Below are positions 1 to 8,467 of a stretch of DNA of 39,796 nt, in pieces. The notes beneath the pieces are model-generated. The model ran no database searches. It worked only from the letters and a program-made list of their open reading frames with translations, and was not told the DNA's origin. This DNA comes from an uncultured Pelagibacteraceae bacterium. Its GTDB lineage: Bacteria > Pseudomonadota > Alphaproteobacteria > Pelagibacterales > Pelagibacteraceae. The stretch lies in contig CACMAZ010000012.1 of NCBI GenBank assembly GCA_902611815.1, positions 1 to 39,796 on the forward strand. Reading direction: 5' to 3'. The first letter of the stretch is position 1; every line of letters starts with the position of its first letter. Position numbers and translations under genes: made by a program.

Positions 1-504
1 AAGAACGATATTATTATGGCAATTCCATCGAATGGACTTCACTCAAATGGTTATTCATTAGTTAGAAATATATTAAATAAAAATAATATAAATATAAATC
101 GAAATAATTATTTAAAAAAAGAATTAATGAGACCAACAAAAATTTATGTAAAAGAAGTATTAAATTTAATAAAAAAAAATCTTATTCATGGATGTGCGCA
201 TATAACCGGTGGTGGTTTGCCAGGAAATTTAATTAGAATTATTCCTAAAAATATTTGTGCTAAAATATATTTGGATAAAATAAAAACTAAACCAATTTTT
301 AGTTGGATTAAAAGTAACGGAGTAAGTGATTTTGAAATGCTTAAGACTTTTAATTGCGGAGTTGGCTTTTGTTTTATTACTAAAAAAAGAAATATTAACA
401 AAGTCAAAAAATATTTTAAAAAAGAATTTAAACCTTACGTAATTGGTGAATTAATTAAAGATAAAAAAAATAAAATTTTATTTAATGAAAAAATTAAATG
501 GTAA
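1..504 (+). CDS. purM: PurM, phosphoribosylformylglycinamidine cyclo-ligase (C-terminal part)
   Basis: PurM closes the imidazole ring in purine synthesis, converting FGAM to AIR with ATP. The reading frame is open from base 1, so the gene starts outside the window and only 167 C-terminal residues are present, about half of the usual ~345. The internal ATG at 16 lies inside a conserved motif and is not the start. Visible family motifs are NGLHSNGYSLVR near the beginning and HITGGGLPGNLIRIIP in the middle, both typical of the PurM ATP-binding and C-terminal domains. purN follows with a 20-base overlap, so the two purine enzymes are probably cotranscribed and translationally coupled. Identification is secure; only the upstream part is unknown. 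Confidence 0.95.
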   Translation, partial: KNDIIMAIPSNGLHSNGYSLVRNILNKNNININRNNYLKKELMRPTKIYVKEVLNLIKKNLIHGCAHITGGGLPGNLIRIIPKNICAKIYLDKIKTKPIFSWIKSNGVSDFEMLKTFNCGVGFCFITKKRNINKVKKYFKKEFKPYVIGELIKDKKNKILFNEKIKW

Positions 505-1069
505 AATAAAACATAATATTGCTGTTTTTATTTCAGGTAGAGGTTCAAATCTTAAATCAATAATTAATTATTCTTCAAAAAGAAGAACTTTGTATAGAGT
601 AAAAGTAGTTATTTCAAATAAGCAAAAAGCTGCAGGTTTATTAATAGCCAAAAAAAAAGGAATTAAAAGTTATTATATTGATTTAACTAAATCAAAAAAA
701 TTAGGCAATAAAGTTTTAAATATTTTGAATAAAAACAACATAAAGTTAGTTTGTTTAGCTGGATTTATGAAAATATTACCAAAATATTTTATTAAATTAT
801 ACAAAGGAAAAATTATAAATATTCATCCATCATTATTACCAAAGTACAAAGGTCTGAATACGCATAAAAGAGTAATAGAAAATAATGAAAAATACACTGG
901 ATGTACAGTTCACTATGTTAATAATTTTTTGGATTCAGGTAAAATAATTTTTCAAAGAAAAGTAAAAATTACACAAAAAGATAATAAAAGGTCCGTAGAA
1001 AAAAAAGTTCTAAAAATTGAGCACAAAATTTATCCAAAGACTATAGATAAAGTATTATCTAATCTTTAA
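485..1069 (+). CDS. purN: PurN, phosphoribosylglycinamide formyltransferase
   Basis: PurN transfers a formyl group from 10-formyl-tetrahydrofolate to GAR in purine synthesis. The 194-residue product is slightly short for the family. It shows the phosphate-binding segment SGRGSNLKSI (residues 17-26), the INIHPSLLPKYKG segment with the catalytic pair N112 and H114, and D150 in FLDSGK, matching the Asn-His-Asp triad of the family. The ATG at 485 lies inside purM (20-base overlap). The 3' end overlaps the convergent ndk gene by 11 bases. Its need for formyl-THF links it to the one-carbon genes at the right end of the window, although they are far apart. Confidence 0.95.
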   Translation: MKKLNGKIKHNIAVFISGRGSNLKSIINYSSKRRTLYRVKVVISNKQKAAGLLIAKKKGIKSYYIDLTKSKKLGNKVLNILNKNNIKLVCLAGFMKILPKYFIKLYKGKIINIHPSLLPKYKGLNTHKRVIENNEKYTGCTVHYVNNFLDSGKIIFQRKVKITQKDNKRSVEKKVLKIEHKIYPKTIDKVLSNL

Positions 1070-1460
1070 AAAAAAAACTTATTTCTTTCTCTGCATTCTC
1101 TTTGCTATCAGAACCATGTATTGAATTTTTATCAATTGAAATACCGAATTCTCTTCTTATTGTTCCTGGATCTGCATCTTCAGGATTGGTTGCTCCCATT
1201 ATTTTTCTATTCTCCGCAATAGCATTATCTTTTTTTAACACCATAACTAATACTGGTCCTGAAGATAAGTAATTACACAAATCATTGTAAAATGGTTTAG
1301 TTTCATGAACTTTATAAAACAATTCTGCATCCTTTTTTTCAAGTTTTACTTTCTTTTCCCTAATTATTTCAAAATTATTTTTAATGAATATATTTTTTAT
1401 TTTACCTTCGAGATTTCTATCCATTGCATCAGGTTTAATTATTGATAATGTTTCTTCCAT
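1059..1460 (-). CDS. ndk: Nucleoside diphosphate kinase
   Basis: Ndk exchanges the terminal phosphate between nucleoside tri- and diphosphates through a phosphohistidine. The 133-residue protein carries the N-terminal LSIIKPDAM motif, the NRKIMGATNPEDADPGTIR segment and the active-site segment NSIHGSDS, with the phosphorylated histidine at about position 115. It lies 2 bases downstream of pepA on the same strand, so the two are probably one transcript. Its 3' end overlaps purN and contains an uninterrupted run of ten T (coding Phe-Phe-Phe), a possible slippage site. In several alphaproteobacteria holC sits between pepA and ndk; it is absent here. Confidence 0.96.
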   Translation of the reverse strand: MEETLSIIKPDAMDRNLEGKIKNIFIKNNFEIIREKKVKLEKKDAELFYKVHETKPFYNDLCNYLSSGPVLVMVLKKDNAIAENRKIMGATNPEDADPGTIRREFGISIDKNSIHGSDSKENAEKEISFFFKD

Positions 1461-1462
1461 TT

Positions 1463-2917
1463 TTATTCGTAGTTATCCTCCACAAATTTATCTAAAAGTC
1501 TTACACCATAACCTGTCGCGCCACTAGAATTTAATGAACCTGCATATTTTGAAAAAGCCATACCTGCAATGTCTAAATGAGCCCAAGGAGTTTTATTAAT
1601 GATAAATCTTTGAAGAAATTGAGCAGCAGTCGTTGAACCAGCGCCTCCTACATAATTAATATTTTGCATGTCAGCATTTTTAGAATTCATTAACTTATCG
1701 TAATTTTTATGCAGAGGTAATCTCCATACCTTCTCCTCTACTTTGTCTCCTGCATCAAAAAGTTGTTCTGATAACTTGTCGTTATTAGAAAATAAGCCAG
1801 CATACTCTGAACCTAAGGCAACTACAATAGCTCCTGTTAAGGTAGCTAAGTCAATTATTAAATTTGGTTTAAATTTTTTTTCTGTAAATGTAATCGCATC
1901 TGCTAACACGAGTCTGCCCTCCGCATCAGTATTTAAAACTTCTATAGTTTTTCCACTATAAGACTTTACAATGTCCCCAGGTCGTTGAGCATTACCACTC
2001 ACCATATTTTCTACTAAACCAACTACGCCTACTGCATTTACTTTTGCTTTTCTCAATGCTAAACTTTTTAAAAGACCTACAACCACTGCTGATCCAGCCA
2101 TATCATAAGTCATATCCTCCATAAACCTAGCTGGTTTTAGAGATATACCACCTGTATCAAAACAAACACCTTTCCCGACAAAGGCTAGTGGTTTTTTTTG
2201 TTTTTTATTCCCTCTCCATTCCATTGTAACAATATATGATCCTCTAGAACTTCCTTGGCCAACTCCAAGTAAGGCATTACATTTCATTTTCTTAAGCTTG
2301 TTGGTGTTATAGACTGTAACTTTTAAACCTATTTTATTTAGTTTTGTTAAACGTTTAGCATATTCATCAGGGTGAAGAACATTACCAGGTTCAGATACAA
2401 GATCTTTTGTAAAGTTAACTCCATTTTCAATTGCCTTAAAATGATTAATCAATTTTATGTCTACTTTTTGTTTTGTTATAATGCTTAAATTTAAAATCTC
2501 AGAATTTTTTTTAGTTAAATACTTATTAAAAGAGTAAGATTTTAATCTCATTCCATGGACTAACTCATGTAAGGATTTATTAACTTCAGAATTTTCAATT
2601 GTGTCTCCAAATAAATGTACCTTATTTAAATTTTCCTTTTTAAAAAATTCATAAAGTTTTGCCCCACTTTTTTCAAAATAGTTTTTGCTATCTTTTGAAG
2701 AATAAACGATTATTTTTTGGTTATGACTTATGTCAAAAGAAAAAATTTCTTTTTTTTTGTTGTTATTATTTAAATTTCTTTTTATTAAATTATTTTCTGA
2801 TTGGCTTAATAGACTTTTAATATTTTTAATTTCAAATTTCTTATTCGCAAAGAAAACAATCGCTCCTGAAAGCTTGCTCAATTTTATATTTTTAACGTAT
2901 TTTTCCTTGATAATCAT
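1463..2917 (-). CDS. pepA: Leucyl aminopeptidase (M17 family)
   Basis: This cytosolic two-metal aminopeptidase removes N-terminal residues from peptides. The C-terminal catalytic domain is clear: the metal and substrate segment GKGVCFDTGGISLKP (about residue 250), MTYDMAGSA, and the M17 signature NTDAEGRL (about residue 330) followed by VLADAI. An N-terminal macrodomain-like half of about 160 residues precedes it. I start it at the ATG at 2917 (484 residues). An in-frame TTG four codons upstream (2929) would give 488, and neither has an obvious Shine-Dalgarno sequence. It is divergent from lptF, 54 bases away, and sits directly upstream of ndk. Confidence 0.94.
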   Translation of the reverse strand: MIIKEKYVKNIKLSKLSGAIVFFANKKFEIKNIKSLLSQSENNLIKRNLNNNNKKKEIFSFDISHNQKIIVYSSKDSKNYFEKSGAKLYEFFKKENLNKVHLFGDTIENSEVNKSLHELVHGMRLKSYSFNKYLTKKNSEILNLSIITKQKVDIKLINHFKAIENGVNFTKDLVSEPGNVLHPDEYAKRLTKLNKIGLKVTVYNTNKLKKMKCNALLGVGQGSSRGSYIVTMEWRGNKKQKKPLAFVGKGVCFDTGGISLKPARFMEDMTYDMAGSAVVVGLLKSLALRKAKVNAVGVVGLVENMVSGNAQRPGDIVKSYSGKTIEVLNTDAEGRLVLADAITFTEKKFKPNLIIDLATLTGAIVVALGSEYAGLFSNNDKLSEQLFDAGDKVEEKVWRLPLHKNYDKLMNSKNADMQNINYVGGAGSTTAAQFLQRFIINKTPWAHLDIAGMAFSKYAGSLNSSGATGYGVRLLDKFVEDNYE

Positions 2918-2948
2918 ATTTTTATTCAAATTTCTATTAAAAGGTGTA

Positions 2949-2954
2949 TATGAT
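2949..2954 (+). promoter_or_regulatory. Possible -10 box for the lptF operon
   Basis: TATGAT lies in the short pepA/lptF divergent spacer, 17 bases before the lptF ATG. A weak -35-like TTCAAA is found 18 bases upstream (2925-2930). Such AT-rich DNA gives many chance matches, so the call is tentative. It would give a leader of only about ten bases. Confidence 0.25.
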
Positions 2955-2971
2955 TATTTTGTAAAAATTCA

Positions 2972-4099
2972 ATGAAAAAAATAATTTTTAAAAATTTTTT
3001 GAGAGAAACTACTGAGTTTTTTATATTATCTAGTTGTGCTGTGACATTAATAGTTTGGGTTATACAAGCAGTTAATTATCTTGAATTTGTTACTGAAGAC
3101 GGACACAGCTTTAAAATTTATTTTTTATATACAATCTACAGTTTACCTAAAATTTTTAGTAAATTATTGCCCTTTATGTTTTTTTTTTCAATTTTTTTTA
3201 CTTTAATAAAATATGAAGAACAAAATCAGACATTAATTTTTTGGACAAATGGTATTAATAAACTTGCTTTTCTGAATGTCATTATAAGTTATTCATTTTT
3301 GTTTTTGATACTAAATTCTTTTTTTAGCTTATATGTTGTCCCTATATCACAAGATAAAGCAAGATCTTTTATAAGGTCATCTAATATTGATTATTTACCT
3401 TTGCTTGTAAAACCTAAAAAATTTATAGATACTGTTGAAAGACTAACAATATATTCGGACAAAAAAAATAAAAATACACTAGAAAATATTATTATTAAGG
3501 ACTCGTTTTCGAGATCGAAATCTAAAATTATTTTTGCAAAGAAAGGTTATTTTTCAGAAAATAGTGGAAACAATTATTTAATTTTAACAAATGGTAAAAT
3601 ATTAAACATTAATGAAGGAAAAACTAATTCTTTTGATTTTAATGAAACTCAAATAAATTTATCTAAATACACATCAAAAACAACAACTACTCCTAAAATT
3701 CAAGAGGTAAATTCTAGGAATTTATTTAAGTGCTTACTAAAAAAAAATGAACAAATATATGATAATGTTAATTCAGATTTTAAGTGTCGAAATAAATTAT
3801 CTTTTAGGAATAAAATTTCTCAAGAATTGCTTTCCAGAATATTTAAACCATTCTATATACCTTTACTTTCATTAATTGCAGGATATTTATTAATCAAATC
3901 AAAAAATTCTCAAAATTTTACAAATTATAAATTTAAAATTTTTACTACCGGTGTTATAGCTATCTCAGTTTCAGAGATATCTACTAGGTTTTATTCTTCA
4001 AATGTTAGTGAGAGTATTTTATTAATTATGATACCATTTGTATTATTTTTTTTATTTTACATATTTTTTATGAAAAAATTAAACGTGAATATTATATGA
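2972..4099 (+). CDS. lptF: LptF, LPS export ABC transporter permease
   Basis: LptF and LptG form the inner-membrane permease pair that, with the LptB ATPase, extracts lipopolysaccharide and feeds it to the Lpt bridge. The 375-residue product has the YjgP/YjgQ layout: one transmembrane segment near the N-terminus, two more before residue 120, a periplasmic beta-jellyroll domain (about 125-270), and three hydrophobic segments at the C-terminus. Length is normal for the family. The stop overlaps the lptG start as ATGA. It is the first gene of the plus-strand run lptF-lptG-lptD-surA-pdxA-rsmA. The F/G assignment rests on order and similarity of layout. Confidence 0.9.
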   Translation: MKKIIFKNFLRETTEFFILSSCAVTLIVWVIQAVNYLEFVTEDGHSFKIYFLYTIYSLPKIFSKLLPFMFFFSIFFTLIKYEEQNQTLIFWTNGINKLAFLNVIISYSFLFLILNSFFSLYVVPISQDKARSFIRSSNIDYLPLLVKPKKFIDTVERLTIYSDKKNKNTLENIIIKDSFSRSKSKIIFAKKGYFSENSGNNYLILTNGKILNINEGKTNSFDFNETQINLSKYTSKTTTTPKIQEVNSRNLFKCLLKKNEQIYDNVNSDFKCRNKLSFRNKISQELLSRIFKPFYIPLLSLIAGYLLIKSKNSQNFTNYKFKIFTTGVIAISVSEISTRFYSSNVSESILLIMIPFVLFFLFYIFFMKKLNVNII

Positions 4100-4983
4100 T
4101 ATTTAAAACCTACCAAATTTATCTAGGCAAAATTTTTACTTCAACATTATTAAAAACTTTTTTTGTATTTTTGTCTCTTGCGTTTATATTAAATATTTTT
4201 GAAGAAATTAATTTTTTTAAAGATCTAAATGTTTCAATAACAATTCCAATATTTTTAACTTTTTTAAATATCCCTTCAATTCTTTTTGATATTTTTCCAT
4301 TTATGTTTCTTATAGCTGCGCAATTTGCTTTTATTAAATTAATGGATCAAAATGAAATAATAGTATTAAAAAATTTTGGCTTAGATAATTTAAGAATAAT
4401 TAAAATTTTATCTTTTTTAAGTTTTTTAATTGGACTAATTATAATAACAATTTATTACAATTTTTCGTCTAGTCTTAAATACTCTTATCTTAATTTAAAA
4501 AATTCTTATGCTAAGGACAATAAATATCTTGCAGTAATTACTGAGAATGGAATTTGGATTAAAGACGAAATTGGAGGTAATATAAATATAATTAATGCTA
4601 ATAGATTTAATAATAAAAAATTATATGATGTTGATATTATACAATTTGATAAAAAATTTAACTATAAAAAAAACATTATATCCAAAGAAATACTAATTAA
4701 AGATAAGTCATGGTTAATGACTAATGCACAAATTTCAAATTTAAAAGGTCAATTACAAAATATCACAAATTTTAATTTTGAGACAAATCTTAATTATATT
4801 GATGTTAATTCTTTATTTTCAAATCTATCCTCGCTAAATATTTTTGAATTAAATGAATTAAGAAAAAAATATGAAATTATTAATTATTCATCAACAGAAG
4901 TAAATTCGGCTTTACAAAAAATTAATATCATTCCCATTTTACTTAACAATAATGACTGTCTTATCAGCCACTATAATGATTAA
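4096..4983 (+). CDS. lptG: LptG, LPS export permease: N-terminal frame up to a frameshift
   Basis: This is the second permease subunit of the Lpt exporter. The frame opened by the ATG at 4096 (ATGA overlap with lptF) encodes three N-terminal hydrophobic segments and the periplasmic domain, then about 20 out-of-frame residues after roughly residue 275 before a premature stop at 4983. The missing C-terminal membrane segments are encoded in the +1 frame immediately downstream. The switch falls at an A6 tract (4916-4921). With five A the two frames join into a single 360-residue protein reading ...LQKLISFPFYLTIMTV..., the normal LptG length. It may be a real mutation or a sequencing/assembly error. 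Confidence 0.85.
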   Translation: MIFKTYQIYLGKIFTSTLLKTFFVFLSLAFILNIFEEINFFKDLNVSITIPIFLTFLNIPSILFDIFPFMFLIAAQFAFIKLMDQNEIIVLKNFGLDNLRIIKILSFLSFLIGLIIITIYYNFSSSLKYSYLNLKNSYAKDNKYLAVITENGIWIKDEIGGNINIINANRFNNKKLYDVDIIQFDKKFNYKKNIISKEILIKDKSWLMTNAQISNLKGQLQNITNFNFETNLNYIDVNSLFSNLSSLNIFELNELRKKYEIINYSSTEVNSALQKINIIPILLNNNDCLISHYND

Positions 4984-5179
4984 TATAAAACATAATAAAT
5001 CCAAGATTTTTCATCTTATTTTTGGAATTCTAATTTCTGTCATAATTTATTATTTAAGTTTCTTTTTTGAAGAACTGGGAAAAAATGAGCAAATACCTAT
5101 AGGAATTTCGATATGGATACCACTAATAATTATAATGTTAATTTCTACGATAAGTCTAGTGAGGATAAATGAGAAATAA
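4952..5179 (+). CDS. lptG: LptG C-terminal part, out of frame with the N-terminal part
   Basis: This frame contains the last two hydrophobic segments of LptG (beginning TVLSATIMIN, then a long hydrophobic stretch, then ISIWIPLIIIMLISTISLV). The homologous reading frame actually enters from the A6 tract near 4916-4921, upstream of the ATG at 4952, so this ATG is not a biological start. LptG permeases end with three helices, and these are what the upstream fragment lacks. The 3' end overlaps lptD by 11 bases, the same overlap length seen at several other joints in this window, which argues that the frame is meant to be translated. Confidence 0.8.
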   Translation: MTVLSATIMINIKHNKSKIFHLIFGILISVIIYYLSFFFEELGKNEQIPIGISIWIPLIIIMLISTISLVRINEK

Positions 5180-7541
5180 ATTAACAAGATTAATTTTCAT
5201 ATTGTTTATTAACTTATTTATTTCATCATATTCAATTTCTGAAGAAATAAATTTTGAAGCAAATTCCATAGAGTTGATTGATAAAGATAAAAGAATAATC
5301 GCAAAAAAAAATATAAAAATTTTCAATGATAAAGAAACGATTTATGCTGATGAAATGGACTATGATAAAATGAAACAAATAATTAAAGCAAAAGGAAATA
5401 TTCGTATTGAAAATTCAGATCAAAACATGCAAATTTTAGGTGACGAGTTAACCTACTTTAAAAAACAGGAAAAAATTATTTTAAATAAAAATGTCAAAAT
5501 TAACTATTATAAAAAAATATCATTTAACACTAACAAAATTGTTTATAATAAAGATAATGAACAAATAATAATAGATAGTGCTTCTAATTTTGAAGATAGT
5601 TTCGGAAATAAAATAACATCTGATAAATCTAAATTTTTATTAAATGAAGGATTGTTAAAAATTAATTCAGTCGAAATGAAAGATGAAATGAATAATAAAT
5701 ATTTTTTTAAGAATGCTTTAATTAATTTTAATAATGATGAGATTATTGCCGATGATATTAAAATTGATTTTTTTAAAAATATTTTTGGAAATAAAGATAA
5801 TGATCCAAGATTAAGAGGTAATTATTTGTATAGTAATAATAACCAATCTTTAATTAAAAAAGGAGTTTTTACTACATGTAAAAAAAATAAAGATAAATGC
5901 CCTCCTTGGCAATTTAAAGCGCATGAGATAAAGCATGATAAATCAAAGAAAACTATGTATTACAAAAATGCATGGTTAGAGATATACGATAAACCAGTAA
6001 TTTATTTTCCTAGATTTTTTCATCCTGATCCAACAGTTAAAAGACAAAGCGGATTTTTGATGCCTAAATTTGAAAGCTCAAGCTCATTGGGAGACTCTTT
6101 GTCTTTGCCATACTTTAAAGTAATTTCAGATAATAAAGATTTTACTTTTAAACCAAAATTTTACAATGATAGTGAAGGATTATTTCAAAATGAATACAGG
6201 CAAGTGAATAAAAATTCTTCTCATATTTCAGATTTTGGAATAAAAAAAGGAAATAATAATTCTAAATCACATTTCTTTTCTAATTCTTTAGCTAATTTAA
6301 AACTATCCTACTTTGAAAATAGTCAGGTAGAAGTTAATATTGAGACAACTTCAAATAACAACTATTTAAAATCACATAAGATAAAATCTCAAATTACGAA
6401 TAATAATTCTCTATTAAATTCTTTTTTGTTATTTAGGGCAGATAAGCAAAATTTAGCTATTACAGCAAAAGTTGAATCTTATGAGGATTTAACAAAAGAA
6501 AATTCTAGTGATAGATATCAGTATTTACTGCCAAGTTTCGAAATTTCGAAAAATTTTAAAAACAATTTAAATCTAGTATCCAACGGCTATCATAAAAATT
6601 ATGACACTAACGTATTTGAAAAAGTTTTAATTAATGATTTAAAGTATACTTCGTTTCCAAAAATTAATTCAAACGGTATAGTAAATAAATTTAATCTTTT
6701 ATTAAAAAATGTAACAACAGAGGGTGAAAATTCCACTGAGTATTCAAATGATTTTAGATCTCAAAATTATGGCTCTATACTATATGATATTTCTTTCCCA
6801 ATGAAAAAAGAGGGTTTAAAATTTGATAAATTTTTATCAGGCAAAGCTTCATTAATGTATAGCCCAAATAAAAATAAAAATTTAAAGAGTTTAGATAGAA
6901 AAATAGATTTTAAAAATGTTTTTTCACAAAATAGACTTGGATTAAATGATAGTCTAGAAGGAGGACAATCATTAACTTTAGGAGGTGAATTTAAAATTCT
7001 AGATAAGCAAAATAATAATATTTTGACGGCAGGTTTAGCATCTGTTTTAAGAGATAAAAATGAAAAAAAACTACCAAAAACCTCAACTATAAACAATAAA
7101 AGCTCAGATATAATTGGTTCATTTGCCTATAAACCAAATAGTAATTTTAATGTTGATTATAACTTTTCTGTAGATAATGATTTAAGCGCTACAAATTATA
7201 ATTCTATAAAAGCTGATCTAACAATTAATAAGTTTGTAACAACTTTTGAGTTTTTACAAGAGGACGATGAAATAGGAGACGAAAATCACTATTCAAATGA
7301 ATTTAAACTTATGTTGAATGATTCTAGTTCTTTAAAGTATAGAACAAGAAGAAATAAAAAAACAGATTTGACTGAATATTATAATTTGATTTATGAATAT
7401 AAAAATGACTGTTTAACTGCAGCTATACAATACAACAAAGATTATTACTCAGATAAGGATTTAAAGCCCAATGAAGAAATTTTCTTTACTATTTCAATTT
7501 TACCTTTTTCTTCAGTAAACTCCCCTAGTAAAAGAAAATGA
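5169..7541 (+). CDS. lptD: LptD, outer-membrane LPS assembly protein
   Basis: LptD is the outer-membrane beta-barrel that, with LptE, inserts LPS into the outer leaflet. The 790-residue product has an N-terminal signal peptide (MRNKLTRLIFILFINLFISS...), an OstA/LptA-like jellyroll domain (about 25-190) with repeated GDELTY/DEMDYD-type strands, and a long asparagine-rich C-terminal barrel. The conserved segment T-T-C-K...C-P-P-W-Q-F followed by YFPRFFHPDP is visible before the barrel. Only a few cysteines are present (two near residue 240 and one near 755), fewer obvious pairs than the four of E. coli. Overlaps lptG by 11 bases and surA by 4. Confidence 0.94.
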   Translation: MRNKLTRLIFILFINLFISSYSISEEINFEANSIELIDKDKRIIAKKNIKIFNDKETIYADEMDYDKMKQIIKAKGNIRIENSDQNMQILGDELTYFKKQEKIILNKNVKINYYKKISFNTNKIVYNKDNEQIIIDSASNFEDSFGNKITSDKSKFLLNEGLLKINSVEMKDEMNNKYFFKNALINFNNDEIIADDIKIDFFKNIFGNKDNDPRLRGNYLYSNNNQSLIKKGVFTTCKKNKDKCPPWQFKAHEIKHDKSKKTMYYKNAWLEIYDKPVIYFPRFFHPDPTVKRQSGFLMPKFESSSSLGDSLSLPYFKVISDNKDFTFKPKFYNDSEGLFQNEYRQVNKNSSHISDFGIKKGNNNSKSHFFSNSLANLKLSYFENSQVEVNIETTSNNNYLKSHKIKSQITNNNSLLNSFLLFRADKQNLAITAKVESYEDLTKENSSDRYQYLLPSFEISKNFKNNLNLVSNGYHKNYDTNVFEKVLINDLKYTSFPKINSNGIVNKFNLLLKNVTTEGENSTEYSNDFRSQNYGSILYDISFPMKKEGLKFDKFLSGKASLMYSPNKNKNLKSLDRKIDFKNVFSQNRLGLNDSLEGGQSLTLGGEFKILDKQNNNILTAGLASVLRDKNEKKLPKTSTINNKSSDIIGSFAYKPNSNFNVDYNFSVDNDLSATNYNSIKADLTINKFVTTFEFLQEDDEIGDENHYSNEFKLMLNDSSSLKYRTRRNKKTDLTEYYNLIYEYKNDCLTAAIQYNKDYYSDKDLKPNEEIFFTISILPFSSVNSPSKRK

Positions 7542-8467
7542 TTAAAAAAATATTTTTAGGAATTTTAGTATTTCTATCAATGATTAACTTCAAAAGTGTT
7601 AATTCAGAAATATTCATAAAAGCTAAAGTGAATAATCAAATTATTACAAATTTTGATGTAAAAAATGAAAAAAATTATCTATTGGCACTAAATCCTAATT
7701 TTAGAAATTTATCAGATGAAAATATTAACAGATACGCAATAGACTCGGTAATTAATGAAAAAATTAAGAAAATTGAGATTGAAAAAAGATTTGAAATTTT
7801 AAAGAATAAAAATGTCATTGAAAAAGTTATACAGGATTTATATTCTGGAATTGGAATTTCAAATATTGAAGATTTTAAAGAACATTTAATAAAATATGAT
7901 ATTAACTTATCTACTGTTGAAAAAAAAATAGCGATTGAAGTAGCGTGGAATGATTATATTGTTCAAAAATTTAATAATGCTGTATTAGTCGATGAGTCTA
8001 AAATTAGAGACAAAATTAAAAGACTAAGTGAAAAAAATTATATAGATAATATTTTATTATCCGAGATTATTTTTACTATAAATGAAAATGAAAATTTTGA
8101 TAAGAAATTTGAAAAGATTAAAAAAAGTATATTAAATATAGGATTTGAAGAAACAGCAAAAATTTATAGTCTTTCTGAAAGTAAAAAAAACGGTGGTAAA
8201 ATAGGCTGGGTTTATAAATCTCAGCTTTCAAACAAAATTTCTGAACAGGTTGGAAATATTAAAGTCGGAGAATTTACAGAGCCTATAACTGTTCCTGGAG
8301 GATTTATCATTCTAAAGTTGGTTGATAAAAAAAATCAATTATTAGAGATTAATGAGGAAGAGGAATTTAAAAAAGCAGTTAATTTTGAGACAAATAGACA
8401 ATTAACTATGTACTCCACACTCCACTATAAAAGAGTATATAATAGAGCTGTTATAAATGAATTTTAA
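7538..8467 (+). CDS. surA: SurA-like periplasmic chaperone / peptidyl-prolyl isomerase
   Basis: SurA escorts outer-membrane proteins across the periplasm. The 309-residue product has a signal peptide (residues 1-23, MIKKIFLGILVFLSMINF...), a SurA N-terminal domain beginning with KVNNQIITNFDV, and one parvulin domain (about 165-265, with NGGKIGWVYKSQLS and the end GGFIILKLVDK). E. coli SurA has two parvulin domains and 428 residues; a single-domain form is common in alphaproteobacteria. It follows lptD with an ATGA overlap and overlaps pdxA by 11 bases. The position next to lptD fits, since LptD is a SurA client. Confidence 0.88.
   Translation: MIKKIFLGILVFLSMINFKSVNSEIFIKAKVNNQIITNFDVKNEKNYLLALNPNFRNLSDENINRYAIDSVINEKIKKIEIEKRFEILKNKNVIEKVIQDLYSGIGISNIEDFKEHLIKYDINLSTVEKKIAIEVAWNDYIVQKFNNAVLVDESKIRDKIKRLSEKNYIDNILLSEIIFTINENENFDKKFEKIKKSILNIGFEETAKIYSLSESKKNGGKIGWVYKSQLSNKISEQVGNIKVGEFTEPITVPGGFIILKLVDKKNQLLEINEEEEFKKAVNFETNRQLTMYSTLHYKRVYNRAVINEF

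Noticed and set aside
2918..2929. TTG at 2929 as pepA start
   Set aside because: An ATG four codons later is available and there is no ribosome site favouring TTG; kept only as an alternative.
4916..4921. Programmed frameshifting in lptG
   Set aside because: Six A with no visible slippery heptamer, internal Shine-Dalgarno or downstream structure is weak; an error or mutation is simpler.
6767..7096. 109-codon minus-strand frame inside lptD
   Set aside because: It lies wholly within the lptD barrel, its translation looks like reverse-complement low-complexity sequence, and no start signal is seen.
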